Below are positions 45,217 to 55,698 of a stretch of DNA of 64,000 nt, piece by piece. The position numbers were made by a program, and so were the translations under genes. The notes beneath the pieces are model-generated. The model was not told where the DNA came from. It worked only from the letters and a program-made list of their open reading frames with translations, and did no database searches. Source of the DNA: Cellulomonas cellasea (lineage in GTDB: Bacteria; Actinomycetota; Actinomycetes; Actinomycetales; Cellulomonadaceae); the NCBI RefSeq assembly GCF_030372105.1, contig NZ_JAUDBQ010000002.1, positions 186,001 through 250,000 of the forward strand, in the 5' to 3' direction. Position 1 is the first letter of the stretch; every line of letters begins with the position of its first letter.

Positions 45217-46830
45217 TCAGTTCTTGGTCACCTCGTTGAGCAAGGGGACGCTGTTCCACCCGAACGTGACGTTGCTGACGGTGTCCGCCGAGCCGCCGGT
45301 GGCGTTGGCGTACCACAGCGGGATCGCCGGGAGGTCGGTGAAGAGCACCTCCTGGACCTTGACGAACTTCGCGTTGGCCTCCTCGATCGAGCCGGCGGCC
45401 GCGCCCTCGGCGAGCAGCGTGTCGACCTCGGCGGAGGAGTAGTCACCGTCGTTGGACCCCGCGCCGGTGCCGTAGAGCGGGCCGAGGAAGTTGTAGAGGC
45501 CCGGGTAGTCGGCCTGCCATCCCGACCGGAAGGCGCCCGTGATGGTGCGGGCGGTGACCTCAGTGCGCAGGTCCTTGAACGAGGGGAACGGGTTGCCCTC
45601 GGCGGAGATGCCCAGGGTGTTGCGCAGCCCGTTGGTCACGGCGTCGACCCATGCCTGGTGGCCGCCGTCGGTGTTGTAGCCGATGGTGAACGTGCCGCTG
45701 AACGGCGCGATGGCGTCGGCCTCGGCCCACAGCTTCTTGGCCTTCTCCGGGTCGTACTCGAGCACCTCGGAGCCGGTGACGGAGTCCGACCAGCCGTCGA
45801 TGACGGGTGACGTGAAGTCGGACGCGGGGGTGCGGGTGCCCTGGAAGATCGCCTCGGTGACCTCGGCGCGGTTGATCGCGAGCGAGATGGCCTGGCGGCG
45901 GAGCTTGCCCTCCTCGCCGGAGAAGTGGGCGAGGCTCTGCGGGATCGTGAACGACTGGAACACGGCGGCGGGCTGGTTCACCGCGCGGTCGCCCAGCTCG
46001 GACTCGTAGGTGCCGAACGCGCTGTCCGGGATCTGGTCGAGCACGTCGAGCTGGCCCGCGAGCAGGTCGTTGTAGGCGCCGTCGAGCGTCTCGTAGAACT
46101 TGACGACGACGCCGCCGTTCGCGACGGTGCGGTCGCCCGCGTAGTCCGGGTTGGGGACCAGCGACGCCTGGACGTTGTGCTCCCAGGCCCCTTCGCCGTC
46201 GAGCTTGTAGAGGCCGTTGCCGACAGGGCTCTCACCGAAGGCGTCCATGTCCGCGAACGCTGACTCGGGCAGCGGGTAGAACGCCGAGTAGCCGAGCCGC
46301 AGCGGGAAGTCGGACTCCGGCTGCGTCAGCGTCACGGTGAACGTGGTGTCGTCGACGACCTTGAGGCCCGTGAGGTCGGAGTCCACGTCGTAGGAGAAGC
46401 CCTCGATGGGCTCGAAGAAGTAGCTGGAGAGCTGCTCGTTGCTGAGCTTGGCGCCGTAATTCCAGGCGTCCACGAAGCTGCTCGAGGTGACGGGCTCGCC
46501 GTTGGAGAACGTCCAGCCCTCCTTGAGGGTGATCGTGAAGGTCTGCGCGTCCTCAGTCTCGATGGACTCGGCGACCTCGTTGACGGCCTTGCCGTCGGCC
46601 TCGTAGTGCACGAGGCCGGAGAAGATCAGGTCGAGGATCTTCCCGCCGCCCACCTCGTTGGTGTTGGTGGGGATGAGCGGGTTCTGCGGCTCGCTGCCCC
46701 ACGCGGTGACGATGCCCTGCGACGTTCCACCCTCAGTGGTCTCCGCGTCCCCGCTGCCGCCTGTGTCGCTGCACGCGGCGAGGGCGAGGGCCGCCACTGC
46801 CGCGAGGCCGACGATGCGCTTGATCTTCAC
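45217..46830 (-). CDS. oligopeptide ABC transporter substrate-binding lipoprotein
   Basis: A 537-residue extracellular solute-binding protein, family 5. Signal peptide MKIKRIVGLAAVAALALAAC with lipidated Cys20, then a Gly/Glu linker; WGSEPQNPLIPTNTNEVGG, TFTITLKEGWTFSNGEPVT, PVGNGLYKLDG and RRQAISLAINRAEV are typical OppA/DppA motifs. AGGAGGAA precedes GTG 46830. It is the first gene of the operon. The 277-bp region upstream (46831-47107) shows no gene and no promoter I can fix, with a GC dip at 46900-46980. Confidence 0.94.
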   Translation of the reverse strand: MKIKRIVGLAAVAALALAACSDTGGSGDAETTEGGTSQGIVTAWGSEPQNPLIPTNTNEVGGGKILDLIFSGLVHYEADGKAVNEVAESIETEDAQTFTITLKEGWTFSNGEPVTSSSFVDAWNYGAKLSNEQLSSYFFEPIEGFSYDVDSDLTGLKVVDDTTFTVTLTQPESDFPLRLGYSAFYPLPESAFADMDAFGESPVGNGLYKLDGEGAWEHNVQASLVPNPDYAGDRTVANGGVVVKFYETLDGAYNDLLAGQLDVLDQIPDSAFGTYESELGDRAVNQPAAVFQSFTIPQSLAHFSGEEGKLRRQAISLAINRAEVTEAIFQGTRTPASDFTSPVIDGWSDSVTGSEVLEYDPEKAKKLWAEADAIAPFSGTFTIGYNTDGGHQAWVDAVTNGLRNTLGISAEGNPFPSFKDLRTEVTARTITGAFRSGWQADYPGLYNFLGPLYGTGAGSNDGDYSSAEVDTLLAEGAAAGSIEEANAKFVKVQEVLFTDLPAIPLWYANATGGSADTVSNVTFGWNSVPLLNEVTKN

Positions 46831-47107
46831 TGTTCCTCCTGGAGGGTCACGTGCGAGGGGTGACGACGGGAGTCGGGGTGGCCGCTCTCGTTCAACGCGA
46901 GGACACTACGGTCCGGATGTCACGTTGATGACGCTTCGTCGCAATCGTTATTGGAGTGATACCACCCGGTAACACCCCGGTAGCGCGACCGACCACGCCG
47001 CCCGCTTTCGCACGGTCGACACCGTCGGCGACCTCAATGACCCCTATGTCCTATCAGTGCGCGGCGCTGGTGACCAGGCCCCCGCTGATCCGGGCGCCCG
47101 CGCGCCG

Positions 47108-47485
47108 CTACGCGCCGGGGGCCGGCTCCTCGATCACATGAGCGCGGGTGAAGCGGACCCGGTCGCCGAACCGTGGCCGTCGCAGGCGGTAGGGCTCGCA
47201 GTCCACCCGGCCCATGTGCCAGCCGTCGCCCTCATCGCCGACCTCGACGCGCACCCACAGCCGCTCCACGGCACTGGGCCACACCCGCTCGAAGGCGAGC
47301 TTGACGACGCTGCCCTCCTCCAGCGGCGGCAGGCCATCGCCCTCATCGCCGCCCCCGTCGCCCGATGACCAGCGCACCGGGATGTCACTCCGGATCGCGA
47401 GGAGCAGCCGCCAGGGGAACAGCACCCGGCCGAGCAGGTCCCGCCGCTCGCCGCGGACGCGTCGGGGCCTCCCGATTCCACTCAT
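47108..47485 (-). CDS. hypothetical protein, weak DUF2314-like resemblance
   Basis: A 125-residue protein with a basic N-terminus (RPRRVRGERRDLLGR) and a second half VKLAFERVWPSAVERLWVRVEV, GWHMGRVDCEPY, GDRVRFTRAHVIE that recalls DUF2314/YegJ proteins. The match is weak. ATG 47485 is chosen; the frame continues upstream over the neighbouring HNH gene without support. It may share the HNH gene's orientation and transcript. Confidence 0.6.
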   Translation of the reverse strand: MSGIGRPRRVRGERRDLLGRVLFPWRLLLAIRSDIPVRWSSGDGGGDEGDGLPPLEEGSVVKLAFERVWPSAVERLWVRVEVGDEGDGWHMGRVDCEPYRLRRPRFGDRVRFTRAHVIEEPAPGA

Positions 47486-47576
47486 GCGGCGAGGATAGGC
47501 GCGAGCCACCCCGAACACGCGCGAACGCGACGATCCAGGCACGAGGCGCCAACGGGCACGGGCGAGGCCGGCGAGG

Positions 47577-48566
47577 TCAGGGACGCCGCTCGCAGCCGAC
47601 GCCGTCGCCGTCGCCGTCGAGGTGCGGGGCGTAGCCCGGATCGCCGAGCCGCACCGGCGCGGCGCCAGCACTCCAAGCCTCGGCGCAGTTCTTGTAGGGC
47701 GCGGACTCCGGCGCGGACTCCGGCTCAGGGGCGGGCTCAGTGGCGGGTGCGGGCGCAGCCGCCGGCGGGATCGCGGACCCGGTGGGAAGCGGCTCGTCCG
47801 GGCACGCCGACAGGACGCTGGCCATCGCGTCCTGCTCCGCGGCCGTCACCCACAGCCCGTAGGCGAGTTTCACGCCGACCTGCCGTGCCACGTACGCGCA
47901 GCGGTAGGCCTTGTTCGGCGGCAGCCACGTCGCGGTGTCACCCGCGCCCTTCTGGGCGTTGAGCGGGCCGTCGACGGCCAGCAGGTTGAGCGGGTCGTTG
48001 GCGAACTGCTCGCGGGTGGGGGCGTCCCACTGCTGGGCGCCCTTCTGCCAGGCGTCGGCCAGGGCCACGACGTGGTCGATCTGCACCGCGGAAGACGTGT
48101 CCTGGCCGCGCTGGAACGCGATGACCGTCCCGCTGTAGGGGTCGGCGAGGGTTCCCGACAGCACGACGCAGGATCGGGTCCCCGGCTTGTGCGTGAGGTC
48201 GGTGAGGTCACGGCCGAGCACGTCGTTGCGCTGGTCGCACCCATTGCGGTCGGTGTCCTTCCAGGCGGCGCCGAATTGGTCGCGCGAGTACCCCGTCTTC
48301 GGGGCGCGCCCCTTGACCTCGAGCAGCAGCGCAGCGGCGAGGGCGGACTGCGCCGCCGCGACCTCGCCCGCCGGGGCGAGGTCGGCCTCGGGGACGGGCT
48401 CGGCGTCGACGCCGGTCTCGACCTCGACCGCGGCGGCGGGCGCCGAGGCAGCGCCCGGCGCGGCCTCCACCTGCTCGCAACCCGCGAGCAGTGGCCCGGC
48501 GAGCAGCGCCAGGGCCAGCGCGGGCGCGACCGTGGACCAGGAGCGTCGGGCGACGTGAGTGCTCAT
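47577..48566 (-). CDS. exported HNH-endonuclease (DUF1524-type) lipoprotein with excalibur domain
   Basis: A 329-residue predicted lipoprotein: signal peptide with lipobox LLAGC, Cys30. After a low-complexity Ala/Glu linker comes a nuclease domain with QRNDVLGRDLTDL, QIDHVVALADAWQKGAQQW and FANDPLNLLAVDGPLNAQKG (His/Asn metal site). A Pro/Ala/Glu linker leads to a C-terminal excalibur calcium motif DGDGDGVGCE. It is probably a surface nuclease that feeds on or destroys extracellular DNA or RNA. Mechanism is inferred from the family. Confidence 0.88.
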   Translation of the reverse strand: MSTHVARRSWSTVAPALALALLAGPLLAGCEQVEAAPGAASAPAAAVEVETGVDAEPVPEADLAPAGEVAAAQSALAAALLLEVKGRAPKTGYSRDQFGAAWKDTDRNGCDQRNDVLGRDLTDLTHKPGTRSCVVLSGTLADPYSGTVIAFQRGQDTSSAVQIDHVVALADAWQKGAQQWDAPTREQFANDPLNLLAVDGPLNAQKGAGDTATWLPPNKAYRCAYVARQVGVKLAYGLWVTAAEQDAMASVLSACPDEPLPTGSAIPPAAAPAPATEPAPEPESAPESAPYKNCAEAWSAGAAPVRLGDPGYAPHLDGDGDGVGCERRP

Positions 48567-48621
48567 ACCCAGCCATCGGCACGCGCGGCGCCCGACGCGA
48601 GCCGCGGGTGACGCCGGGCCG

Positions 48622-49521
48622 TCAGGCTCCGGCCCCCCGCTCGGCCGCGACGAGCTCGCGCAGCGCTGGCGCGACCTCCTGGCCGAACCGCGCCAGGGCG
48701 GCCGGGTCGTCACTCTGCAGGATGTACGCGCTGAAGCCGTGCTCGAGGGACAGCGCGGCCAGGTGGTCGACCCACTGCTGCGGCGGCCCGGACAGCGGCC
48801 CCTCCCCCGCAGGCCCGAACGTGCCGCTGATGTTCACCAGTCGCCGCACGGCGGCGGGCTCGCGTCCGGCGGCGAGCGCCGCCTCGTCGATGGTGGCGTT
48901 CGCGGCGACGAGCTCGGCGGGCGGGATCCGGCCCATCGACGGCAGCCACCCGTCGGCCTTGCGCCCGGTCAGGCGGAGCATGCGCGGCTTGAGGGCGCCG
49001 AGCCAGATGTCGATGCGGTGCGCGGGCGCGGGGCCGCGCTTCGCGCCGTCGACGTGGTGGTGGGACCCGGCGACGTGCAGCCGGGCGCGGTCGCCCGTGT
49101 CCCAGATGCCGCGGATCACGTCGAGGGCCTCGCTCAAGGCGTCGACGGCCTGGCCGGGGCTGAGCCGCTGGCCGCCCATCGCCTCGATGGCGTCCCAGAA
49201 CGCCCCGGCGCCCAGCCCCAGCTCGACGCGCCCGCCGCTGAGCAGGTCGAGGCTCGCGGCGGCCCGGGCCAGCACGGCGGGCTGCCGCAGCGGGAGGTTG
49301 AGCACGTTGCCGGCCAGGTGGATGCGCCGGGTGCGGGCCGCGACGTAGGACATCAGCGTCCAGGTGTCGAGGAAGGCCGGCTGGTACGGGTGGTCTTGGA
49401 AGGTCGCGAGGTCCAGGCCGGCCCGCTCCGACTCCTGGGCGAGCACCACAGCCTGCTGCGGGTCGGCATTGACCGGCGTGATGAAGGAGCCGAAGAGGAG
49501 GTCGTGCCCGTAGTCAGGCAT
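48622..49521 (-). CDS. LLM class (luciferase-like) flavin-dependent oxidoreductase
   Basis: A 299-residue TIM-barrel protein of the bacterial luciferase/F420 family: LLFGSFITPVNADPQQAVVLAQ, LATFQDHPYQPAFLDTWTL, HLAGNVLNLPLRQPAVLARAAASLDLLSGGRVELGLGAG and DIWLGALKPRML. It follows the TetR gene with an 8-bp overlap, so both are controlled by the same operator. Whether FMN or F420 is used cannot be seen. Confidence 0.9.
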   Translation of the reverse strand: MPDYGHDLLFGSFITPVNADPQQAVVLAQESERAGLDLATFQDHPYQPAFLDTWTLMSYVAARTRRIHLAGNVLNLPLRQPAVLARAAASLDLLSGGRVELGLGAGAFWDAIEAMGGQRLSPGQAVDALSEALDVIRGIWDTGDRARLHVAGSHHHVDGAKRGPAPAHRIDIWLGALKPRMLRLTGRKADGWLPSMGRIPPAELVAANATIDEAALAAGREPAAVRRLVNISGTFGPAGEGPLSGPPQQWVDHLAALSLEHGFSAYILQSDDPAALARFGQEVAPALRELVAAERGAGA

Positions 49522-50134
49522 GCGCCTGCTCCTGGGTCCCCGCGGGGCGGCGCACGGGTGGTGTCGCCGCTGCCGCGGTGGCTGCGGCGACGTCGATCAG
49601 CACCTCTGCCGCTCGGCGTGCCTGCGCGGCGGCGTCGGGGGCGCCGGCGATCGCGGCGGTGGTCTGGGCCCCCTCGGCGAGGATCGCGAGCTGTGCCGCG
49701 AGCTCCGGCGTGCCGCCCGCGTCGGCGACCAGCCGGGCGACGTACTCCTGGAACGACTGCTTGTGGGCGCGGGTCTCCGCGGCGACGACCACGGAGGTGC
49801 CGCCCAGCTCGGCGAAGGTGTTGATGAAGCCGCAGCCCCGGAACCCGTCGTCGGCGAACCAGTCCGCGAGGTAGTCGAAGACGGCCAGCAGCCTGGCGCG
49901 CGGGCTGCCCGCCTGGCCCACCCTGCCCTCGACGCCGTCGGACCAGAGCCGGTGGCGGCGCTGGAGCACGGCCAGGACGATGTCGGACTTCGAGGGGAAC
50001 AGCGCGTACAGCGCCTTGAGGGACACGCCGGCGGCGGTGCGCAGCTCGTCCATGCCCACAGCTTGGATGCCACGCGCGTAGTAGAGGCGGTCAGCGGCCT
50101 CCACGACTCGGGCACGGGTCTCTTGCTCGTTCAT
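49514..50134 (-). CDS. TetR family transcriptional repressor
   Basis: A 206-residue regulator with an N-terminal HTH (RLYYARGIQAVGMDELRTAAGVSLKALYALFPSKSDI region, residues about 12-50) and a C-terminal sensor domain ending in a Pro/Ala tail. ATG 50134, or GTG 50137 directly before it. A -10-like TACTAT lies about 7 bp upstream, so the transcript may be leaderless. It faces an alpha/beta hydrolase gene across two identical-arm palindromes and precedes the LLM oxidoreductase gene. Confidence 0.92.
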   Translation of the reverse strand: MNEQETRARVVEAADRLYYARGIQAVGMDELRTAAGVSLKALYALFPSKSDIVLAVLQRRHRLWSDGVEGRVGQAGSPRARLLAVFDYLADWFADDGFRGCGFINTFAELGGTSVVVAAETRAHKQSFQEYVARLVADAGGTPELAAQLAILAEGAQTTAAIAGAPDAAAQARRAAEVLIDVAAATAAAATPPVRRPAGTQEQAHA

Positions 50135-50144
50135 CACGCCATAG

Positions 50145-51062
<918 letters not shown>

Positions 51063-51067
51063 CAGTG

Positions 51068-51136
51068 GGCCGGGCACTGCCCGGCCGAGCGCACGGCGAC
51101 CACCGCACCGCAGCCGCGGCCGGTGGTCGTCGTGCG
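51068..51136 (+). terminator. tandem stem-loops after the alpha/beta hydrolase gene
   Basis: First: GGCCGGGC-ACT-GCCCGGCC at 51068-51086. Second: a 15-16 bp stem (51090-51105 with 51121-51136) containing one G-T wobble and a 15-nt loop. Neither has a T-run. Together they should end transcription before the GHL10 gene 92 bp on. Confidence 0.65.
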
Positions 51137-51227
51137 TGCCCCGTCGCGCGTCGGCCCGCGCCCGCGCGACAGCCCGCCTCTCAGGAAACCGACGCACGCT
51201 GGTCGCCGATCCAGAAGGGGGAAGCAC

Positions 51228-52895
51228 GTGACTCGACGACTGACGTTCCTGACAGCCATCCTCGGCTGTCTCGCCCTCCTATTCGGATGGTCGATGGGCT
51301 TCGACGGCGCCGCCGCCGAACGCCTCCGCAAGGCCTCCCCGGACGCCTCCCGCACGGCGTCCTCCACCGACTCCGGGTCCGATGACGCCTCCGACGACGC
51401 GTCCCCCGACGCGGCGGCGCAGGCCGAGGACTCCCCCGAGGCCGCCGCGTCAGGGGGAGCAGCCGCCTCCTCGGACGCGCAGGCGAAGGACGAGCAGTGG
51501 CGCGGCTACTGGGTGGACAGCTTCAACGAGGGCATCTCCACCCCTGACGAGGTGCGCCAGATGGTCGCCGACGCCCAGGCCGTGGGCGCCAACGCGCTCG
51601 TCGTGCAGGTGGCCCGCTGGTTCGACTGCTTCTGCGACGACTCGACGCTCCCCCGCACCGACGCCGACCTCGACCCGGGGTACGACCCGCTCGAGGAGGT
51701 CGTGGACCAGGCCCACGCCGCAGGCCTCGAGGTGCACGCGTGGGTGAACTCCACCACGCTGTGGAGCCGCAGCACCCCGCCGGAGTCCCCTGACCACGTG
51801 TACAACACGAACGGCTTCTCGGCCTCGGGCTCCGACCGGTGGCTGAACAAGCGCAACGACGGCGTCGAGAAGATCGGCACCATGTCGTACATCGACCCCG
51901 CCAACCCGGCGGCCGTGGACTACCTGGTCGACGGCGTGGTCTCCATCGCGGAGAACTACGACATCGACGGCGTGAACCTCGACTACATCCGCTACCCGGA
52001 CGACTCCGCGAACACCAACGCGAACGACTGGGGCTACTCGGAGACCTCGCTGGCGCGCTTCGCCGCGGAGACCGGCCGCACCGACGTGCCGGCGCCCAAC
52101 GACCAGCAGTTCAGCGACTGGCGGCGCGAGCAGGTCACCAACATGGTCCGCAAGGTCTACGTCGGCCTGTACGAGAACGACCCGAGCGACCGGCTCAGCG
52201 TGAACGCGGTCACCTACGGCGACGGGCCGATCACCGTCGGCGCCTGGGAGTCCACCCAGCCGTACCTGGGCGTTCTGCAGGACTGGAAGGGCTGGCTGGA
52301 CGAGGGCATCGTCGACACCGTCATGACGATGAACTACAAGAGCCACTCCAGCACCAACTCGCTGCGCCGCTTCGACGAGTGGAACGCCGCGCTGCTGGAG
52401 TACCAGGCGGGCCGCCACGGGGTCGCCGGGCCGGGGCTGTACCTCAACGACGTCGCCGAGAACGTCGCCCAGGCACAGCGCGTCGACGACCTGGGGCTGG
52501 GCTGGAACGGCTACAGCTACGCCAACACCACCGAGGCGGCAGCCGACTCGAGTGACGTGGCCGTGGACCGCGCCGAGCGCGCCGCGCTGACCAGCGCGCT
52601 GCGCTCCGGGGTGTTCGCGGACGACGTCGCAGTGCCCGAGATGACCTGGAAGACCAGCCCGTCCACGGGCATGGTGTCCGGGACCGTCGACCTGCAGGGC
52701 GGCGGGCCGGTGGACGTCGTGCTGCAGGCGGACGGCGGCGAGCAGGTCGTCACCCGCACCGACGCCAGCGGGTGGTTCGGCGCCACCGGCCTCGAGCCCG
52801 GCACGTACACGGTGCGGGCGGGCGAGTCCGACGCGACGGTCCACGTCCAGAAGGGCGAGGTCGCCGAGGTGGGGCTCAATGCCGCAGGCGACTGA
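51228..52895 (+). CDS. exported GHL10 (glycoside-hydrolase-like 10) family protein
   Basis: A 555-residue exported protein. Residues 1-25 form a signal or anchor helix (FLTAILGCLALLFGW), then a roughly 60-residue Ser/Asp/Ala linker, then a GHL10/DUF187 TIM-barrel domain (WRGYWVDSFNEGISTPDEV, LVVQVARWFDCFC, GLEVHAWVNS, DGVNLDYIRYPDDSA, TVMTMNYKS), and a C-terminal carboxypeptidase-regulatory-like beta domain (VSGTVDLQGGG to EPGTYTVRAG). AGAAGGGGGAA precedes GTG 51228. The family's substrate is unproven; polysaccharide or peptidoglycan cleavage is plausible. Its 3' end overlaps the P-ATPase gene by 20 bp tail to tail. Confidence 0.88.
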   Translation: MTRRLTFLTAILGCLALLFGWSMGFDGAAAERLRKASPDASRTASSTDSGSDDASDDASPDAAAQAEDSPEAAASGGAAASSDAQAKDEQWRGYWVDSFNEGISTPDEVRQMVADAQAVGANALVVQVARWFDCFCDDSTLPRTDADLDPGYDPLEEVVDQAHAAGLEVHAWVNSTTLWSRSTPPESPDHVYNTNGFSASGSDRWLNKRNDGVEKIGTMSYIDPANPAAVDYLVDGVVSIAENYDIDGVNLDYIRYPDDSANTNANDWGYSETSLARFAAETGRTDVPAPNDQQFSDWRREQVTNMVRKVYVGLYENDPSDRLSVNAVTYGDGPITVGAWESTQPYLGVLQDWKGWLDEGIVDTVMTMNYKSHSSTNSLRRFDEWNAALLEYQAGRHGVAGPGLYLNDVAENVAQAQRVDDLGLGWNGYSYANTTEAAADSSDVAVDRAERAALTSALRSGVFADDVAVPEMTWKTSPSTGMVSGTVDLQGGGPVDVVLQADGGEQVVTRTDASGWFGATGLEPGTYTVRAGESDATVHVQKGEVAEVGLNAAGD

Positions 52896-55698
52896 CGGCC
52901 TTCCGCGCCTCCTCCACCCACAGCACGGCTGACGCCACCGCCACCGCGACGAGCCACTGGCCCCCGGTCAGCGCGGTGGTGGTGAAGAAGCCCTGCAGCG
53001 CCGGCGTCTGCACGACCAGCACCTGCAGCACCACGATCGCGGCCAGCGCGAGCCACAGCGCGCGGTTGGTGAACGTGGCGCGGGTGAAGACGCTGGCCTC
53101 GCGGCTGCGCACGTTCAGCAGGTTGAACACCTGCGAGAACACGAATGTGGTGAAGGCGAGGGTGCCCGCGGTGGTGGCGACATCGGCCTGGGGCTCGGGG
53201 CCGGGCGCCAGCTCCAGCACCGCCAGGGCGCCGATCGCCATCACGAGCGCGGACAGCGTGATGCGCAGGATGCGCGGCCCGGTGAGGATGCACTCGCCCA
53301 CCGCCCGCGGTGGGCGGCGCATCACCCCGGGGTCGGGCCGGTCCAGGCCCAGCGCCATCGCGGGCGGGCCGTCCATGATGATGTTGACCCACAGCACCTG
53401 CAGGGCGGTGAACGGCGCCCCGCCCGCGATCCCGACGGCGCCCGCGACGAGGAAGATCAGCACGAAGCCCCACGACGTGGCGATCTGGAAGCGCACGAAC
53501 TTCACGACGTTGTCGTAGATCCCGCGCCCCTCGCGCACGGCGGCGACGATCGTCGCGAAGTTGTCGTCGGTGAGGATCATCGACGCGGCGCCCTTGGAGA
53601 CCTCGGTGCCGGTGATCCCCATCGCGATGCCGATGTCGGCCTGCTTGAGCGCGGGGGCGTCGTTCACGCCGTCCCCGGTCATGGCCACCACCGAGCCGTC
53701 GGCGCGCAGCCCGTCGACCAGGCGGATCTTGTGCTCGGGGCTCACCCGGGCGATGACGCCGAAGCCGCGGGCGCGCTCGGCCAGCTGGGCGTCGTCGAGG
53801 TCGTCGAGCACCGCCCCGGAGACCGCCTCCCCCTCGATGCCCAGGTCGCGGGCGATCGCCGAGGCGGTGCCGACGTGGTCGCCGGTGATCATGTGCACGC
53901 TGATGCCGGCCTCGCGGGCCTCGGCGATCGCCGCGCGCGCCTCGGGGCGCGGCGGGTCGACGATCCCGACGAGGGCCAGCAGCGTCAGCCCGTCGACATG
54001 GCGGGCGAGGTCCTCGACGTCGAGCGAGCCGATGGCCTCGGGGTCGATCTCCGAGGCGGGCACGTCCCCTGCCGCGACGGCCATGCCGCGCAGCCCGCGG
54101 GAGCCGATCTGCTCGGTCAGCGCGGCGAGGCGCTCACGCTGCGCCGCGTCGAGCGGGACCTTCCCCGTCGGGGTGTCCAGCCACGCGCAGCGGGCCAGCA
54201 CCACGTCCGGCCCTCCCTTGACGAACAGCCGCGCGCCGCTCTCGCCCGGGACCAGCCCTTCTGCCCAGGCGGCCAGGGTCGCCTGGGCCTCAGCGTCCGC
54301 GGGAGCCTCGCCGCGCACGGCAGCCCACGGGTGGAACGTCGCCATGTACTTGCGGTCGGAGTCGAAGGGGATCTCGGCGACCCGGGGCCAGGCGCGGCGT
54401 GCGGCGTCCACGTCGAGCCCGCCCTTGGCGGCGAGCACCACGAGGGCGCCCTCGGTGGGGTCGCCCACCAGCTCGCCGTCGCGCAGCACCGCCTCGCTCG
54501 CCAGGGCCATGCCCAGCAGCGCGCGGCGCACGTCCGGCGCGGGGCCCTCGCCCGTCACCTCGAGCGTGCCGTCGGTGGAGTAGCCCTCCCCCGTCACCTC
54601 GAAGAGCCGCTGCCCGGCGAACAGCTCGCGCGCCGTCATCTGGTTGAGGGTCAGCGTGCCGGTCTTGTCGGTTGCGATGTGCGCGGTCGAGCCGAGCGTC
54701 TCCACGGAGGACAGCCGCTTGAGGATCGCGCCCTGCCGCGCGAGCCGCCCCGCGCCCATCGCGAGGGTGAAGGTGACGACGGCCGTCAACCCCTCGGGGA
54801 TCGTCGCGACGGCCAGCGCCACAGCCGTCAGGAACAGGTCGGCGGGCGCCACGCCCCGCAGCAGGCCGAGCGCGAAGACGATGACGATGACGACGCCGGC
54901 GATGATGCTGAGGAACTTGGCGAGCTGCGCGATCTGCCGTTGCAGCGGCGTGGTCTCGCGCCCGGCCGAGCTGAGCAGCCCCGCGACGCGGCCGATCTCG
55001 GTGCGCATGCCGGTGGCCGTGACGAGCAGCGCGCCGCGCCCACGCGTGACGGCGGTGCTCATGTAGGCCATGTCAGTGCGGTCGCCGAGGCTCGCGGCAG
55101 GGTCGCCCAGCGCGGACACGTCCTTGCTGACCGGCGCCGACTCCCCGGTGAGGGCCGACTCCTGCACCTCCAGGCCCGCCGCCTCGATCAGCCGCCCGTC
55201 AGCCGGGACGACGTCGCCCGGCTCCAGCAGCACGACGTCCCCGGGCACGAGCCCGTCGGCCTCGACCTGCTCGACCCGCCCGTCCCGGCGCACTGTCGCG
55301 CGCGTGACGGTCATGTCCTGCAGCGCGCGGAGGCTGTTCTCGGCCCGGCGCTCCTGGACCAGGTTGAGGATCGCGTTGAAGACGACCACCACGAGGATGA
55401 CGATGGGCGTCTCGAGCTCACGGGACACCACCGCGCTGACCACCGCCGCGGCCAGCAGCACGAGCGTCATCGGCTCGACCAGGAGGGCCAGGACCTTGCG
55501 CCACGCCGGCGTCGGGGGCGCCTGCTCGAGCTGGTTGGGGCCGACGTCCGCCAGCCGTCGGGCGATCTCGGGGCCGTCCAGGCCGCGTCGGGGATCGACG
55601 GCGAGCGCGGTCTTGGCCTCGTCGATCGTCAGGACGTGCCACGGACGGGCGTCCCCGGACGTCGTGTCGGCTGTGGCGATGGGGTCTGCCTCGGGCAT
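52876..55698 (-). CDS. calcium-type P-type ATPase (P2A/P2B-like)
   Basis: A 940-residue ion pump. The N-terminal domain is followed by helices 1-2, the actuator TGES motif, PEGL in helix 4 (residues 301-304), phosphorylation Asp344 in DKTGTLT, the nucleotide domain, TGDGVNDAPAL, and helices 5-10 with VNIIMDGPPAMALG. PEGL points to the calcium or mixed-cation P2 group rather than heavy-metal pumps (CPC absent). ATG 55698 is chosen over an upstream extension. It is convergent with, and overlaps, the GHL10 gene. Confidence 0.93.
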   Translation of the reverse strand: MPEADPIATADTTSGDARPWHVLTIDEAKTALAVDPRRGLDGPEIARRLADVGPNQLEQAPPTPAWRKVLALLVEPMTLVLLAAAVVSAVVSRELETPIVILVVVVFNAILNLVQERRAENSLRALQDMTVTRATVRRDGRVEQVEADGLVPGDVVLLEPGDVVPADGRLIEAAGLEVQESALTGESAPVSKDVSALGDPAASLGDRTDMAYMSTAVTRGRGALLVTATGMRTEIGRVAGLLSSAGRETTPLQRQIAQLAKFLSIIAGVVIVIVFALGLLRGVAPADLFLTAVALAVATIPEGLTAVVTFTLAMGAGRLARQGAILKRLSSVETLGSTAHIATDKTGTLTLNQMTARELFAGQRLFEVTGEGYSTDGTLEVTGEGPAPDVRRALLGMALASEAVLRDGELVGDPTEGALVVLAAKGGLDVDAARRAWPRVAEIPFDSDRKYMATFHPWAAVRGEAPADAEAQATLAAWAEGLVPGESGARLFVKGGPDVVLARCAWLDTPTGKVPLDAAQRERLAALTEQIGSRGLRGMAVAAGDVPASEIDPEAIGSLDVEDLARHVDGLTLLALVGIVDPPRPEARAAIAEAREAGISVHMITGDHVGTASAIARDLGIEGEAVSGAVLDDLDDAQLAERARGFGVIARVSPEHKIRLVDGLRADGSVVAMTGDGVNDAPALKQADIGIAMGITGTEVSKGAASMILTDDNFATIVAAVREGRGIYDNVVKFVRFQIATSWGFVLIFLVAGAVGIAGGAPFTALQVLWVNIIMDGPPAMALGLDRPDPGVMRRPPRAVGECILTGPRILRITLSALVMAIGALAVLELAPGPEPQADVATTAGTLAFTTFVFSQVFNLLNVRSREASVFTRATFTNRALWLALAAIVVLQVLVVQTPALQGFFTTTALTGGQWLVAVAVASAVLWVEEARKAVSRLRH

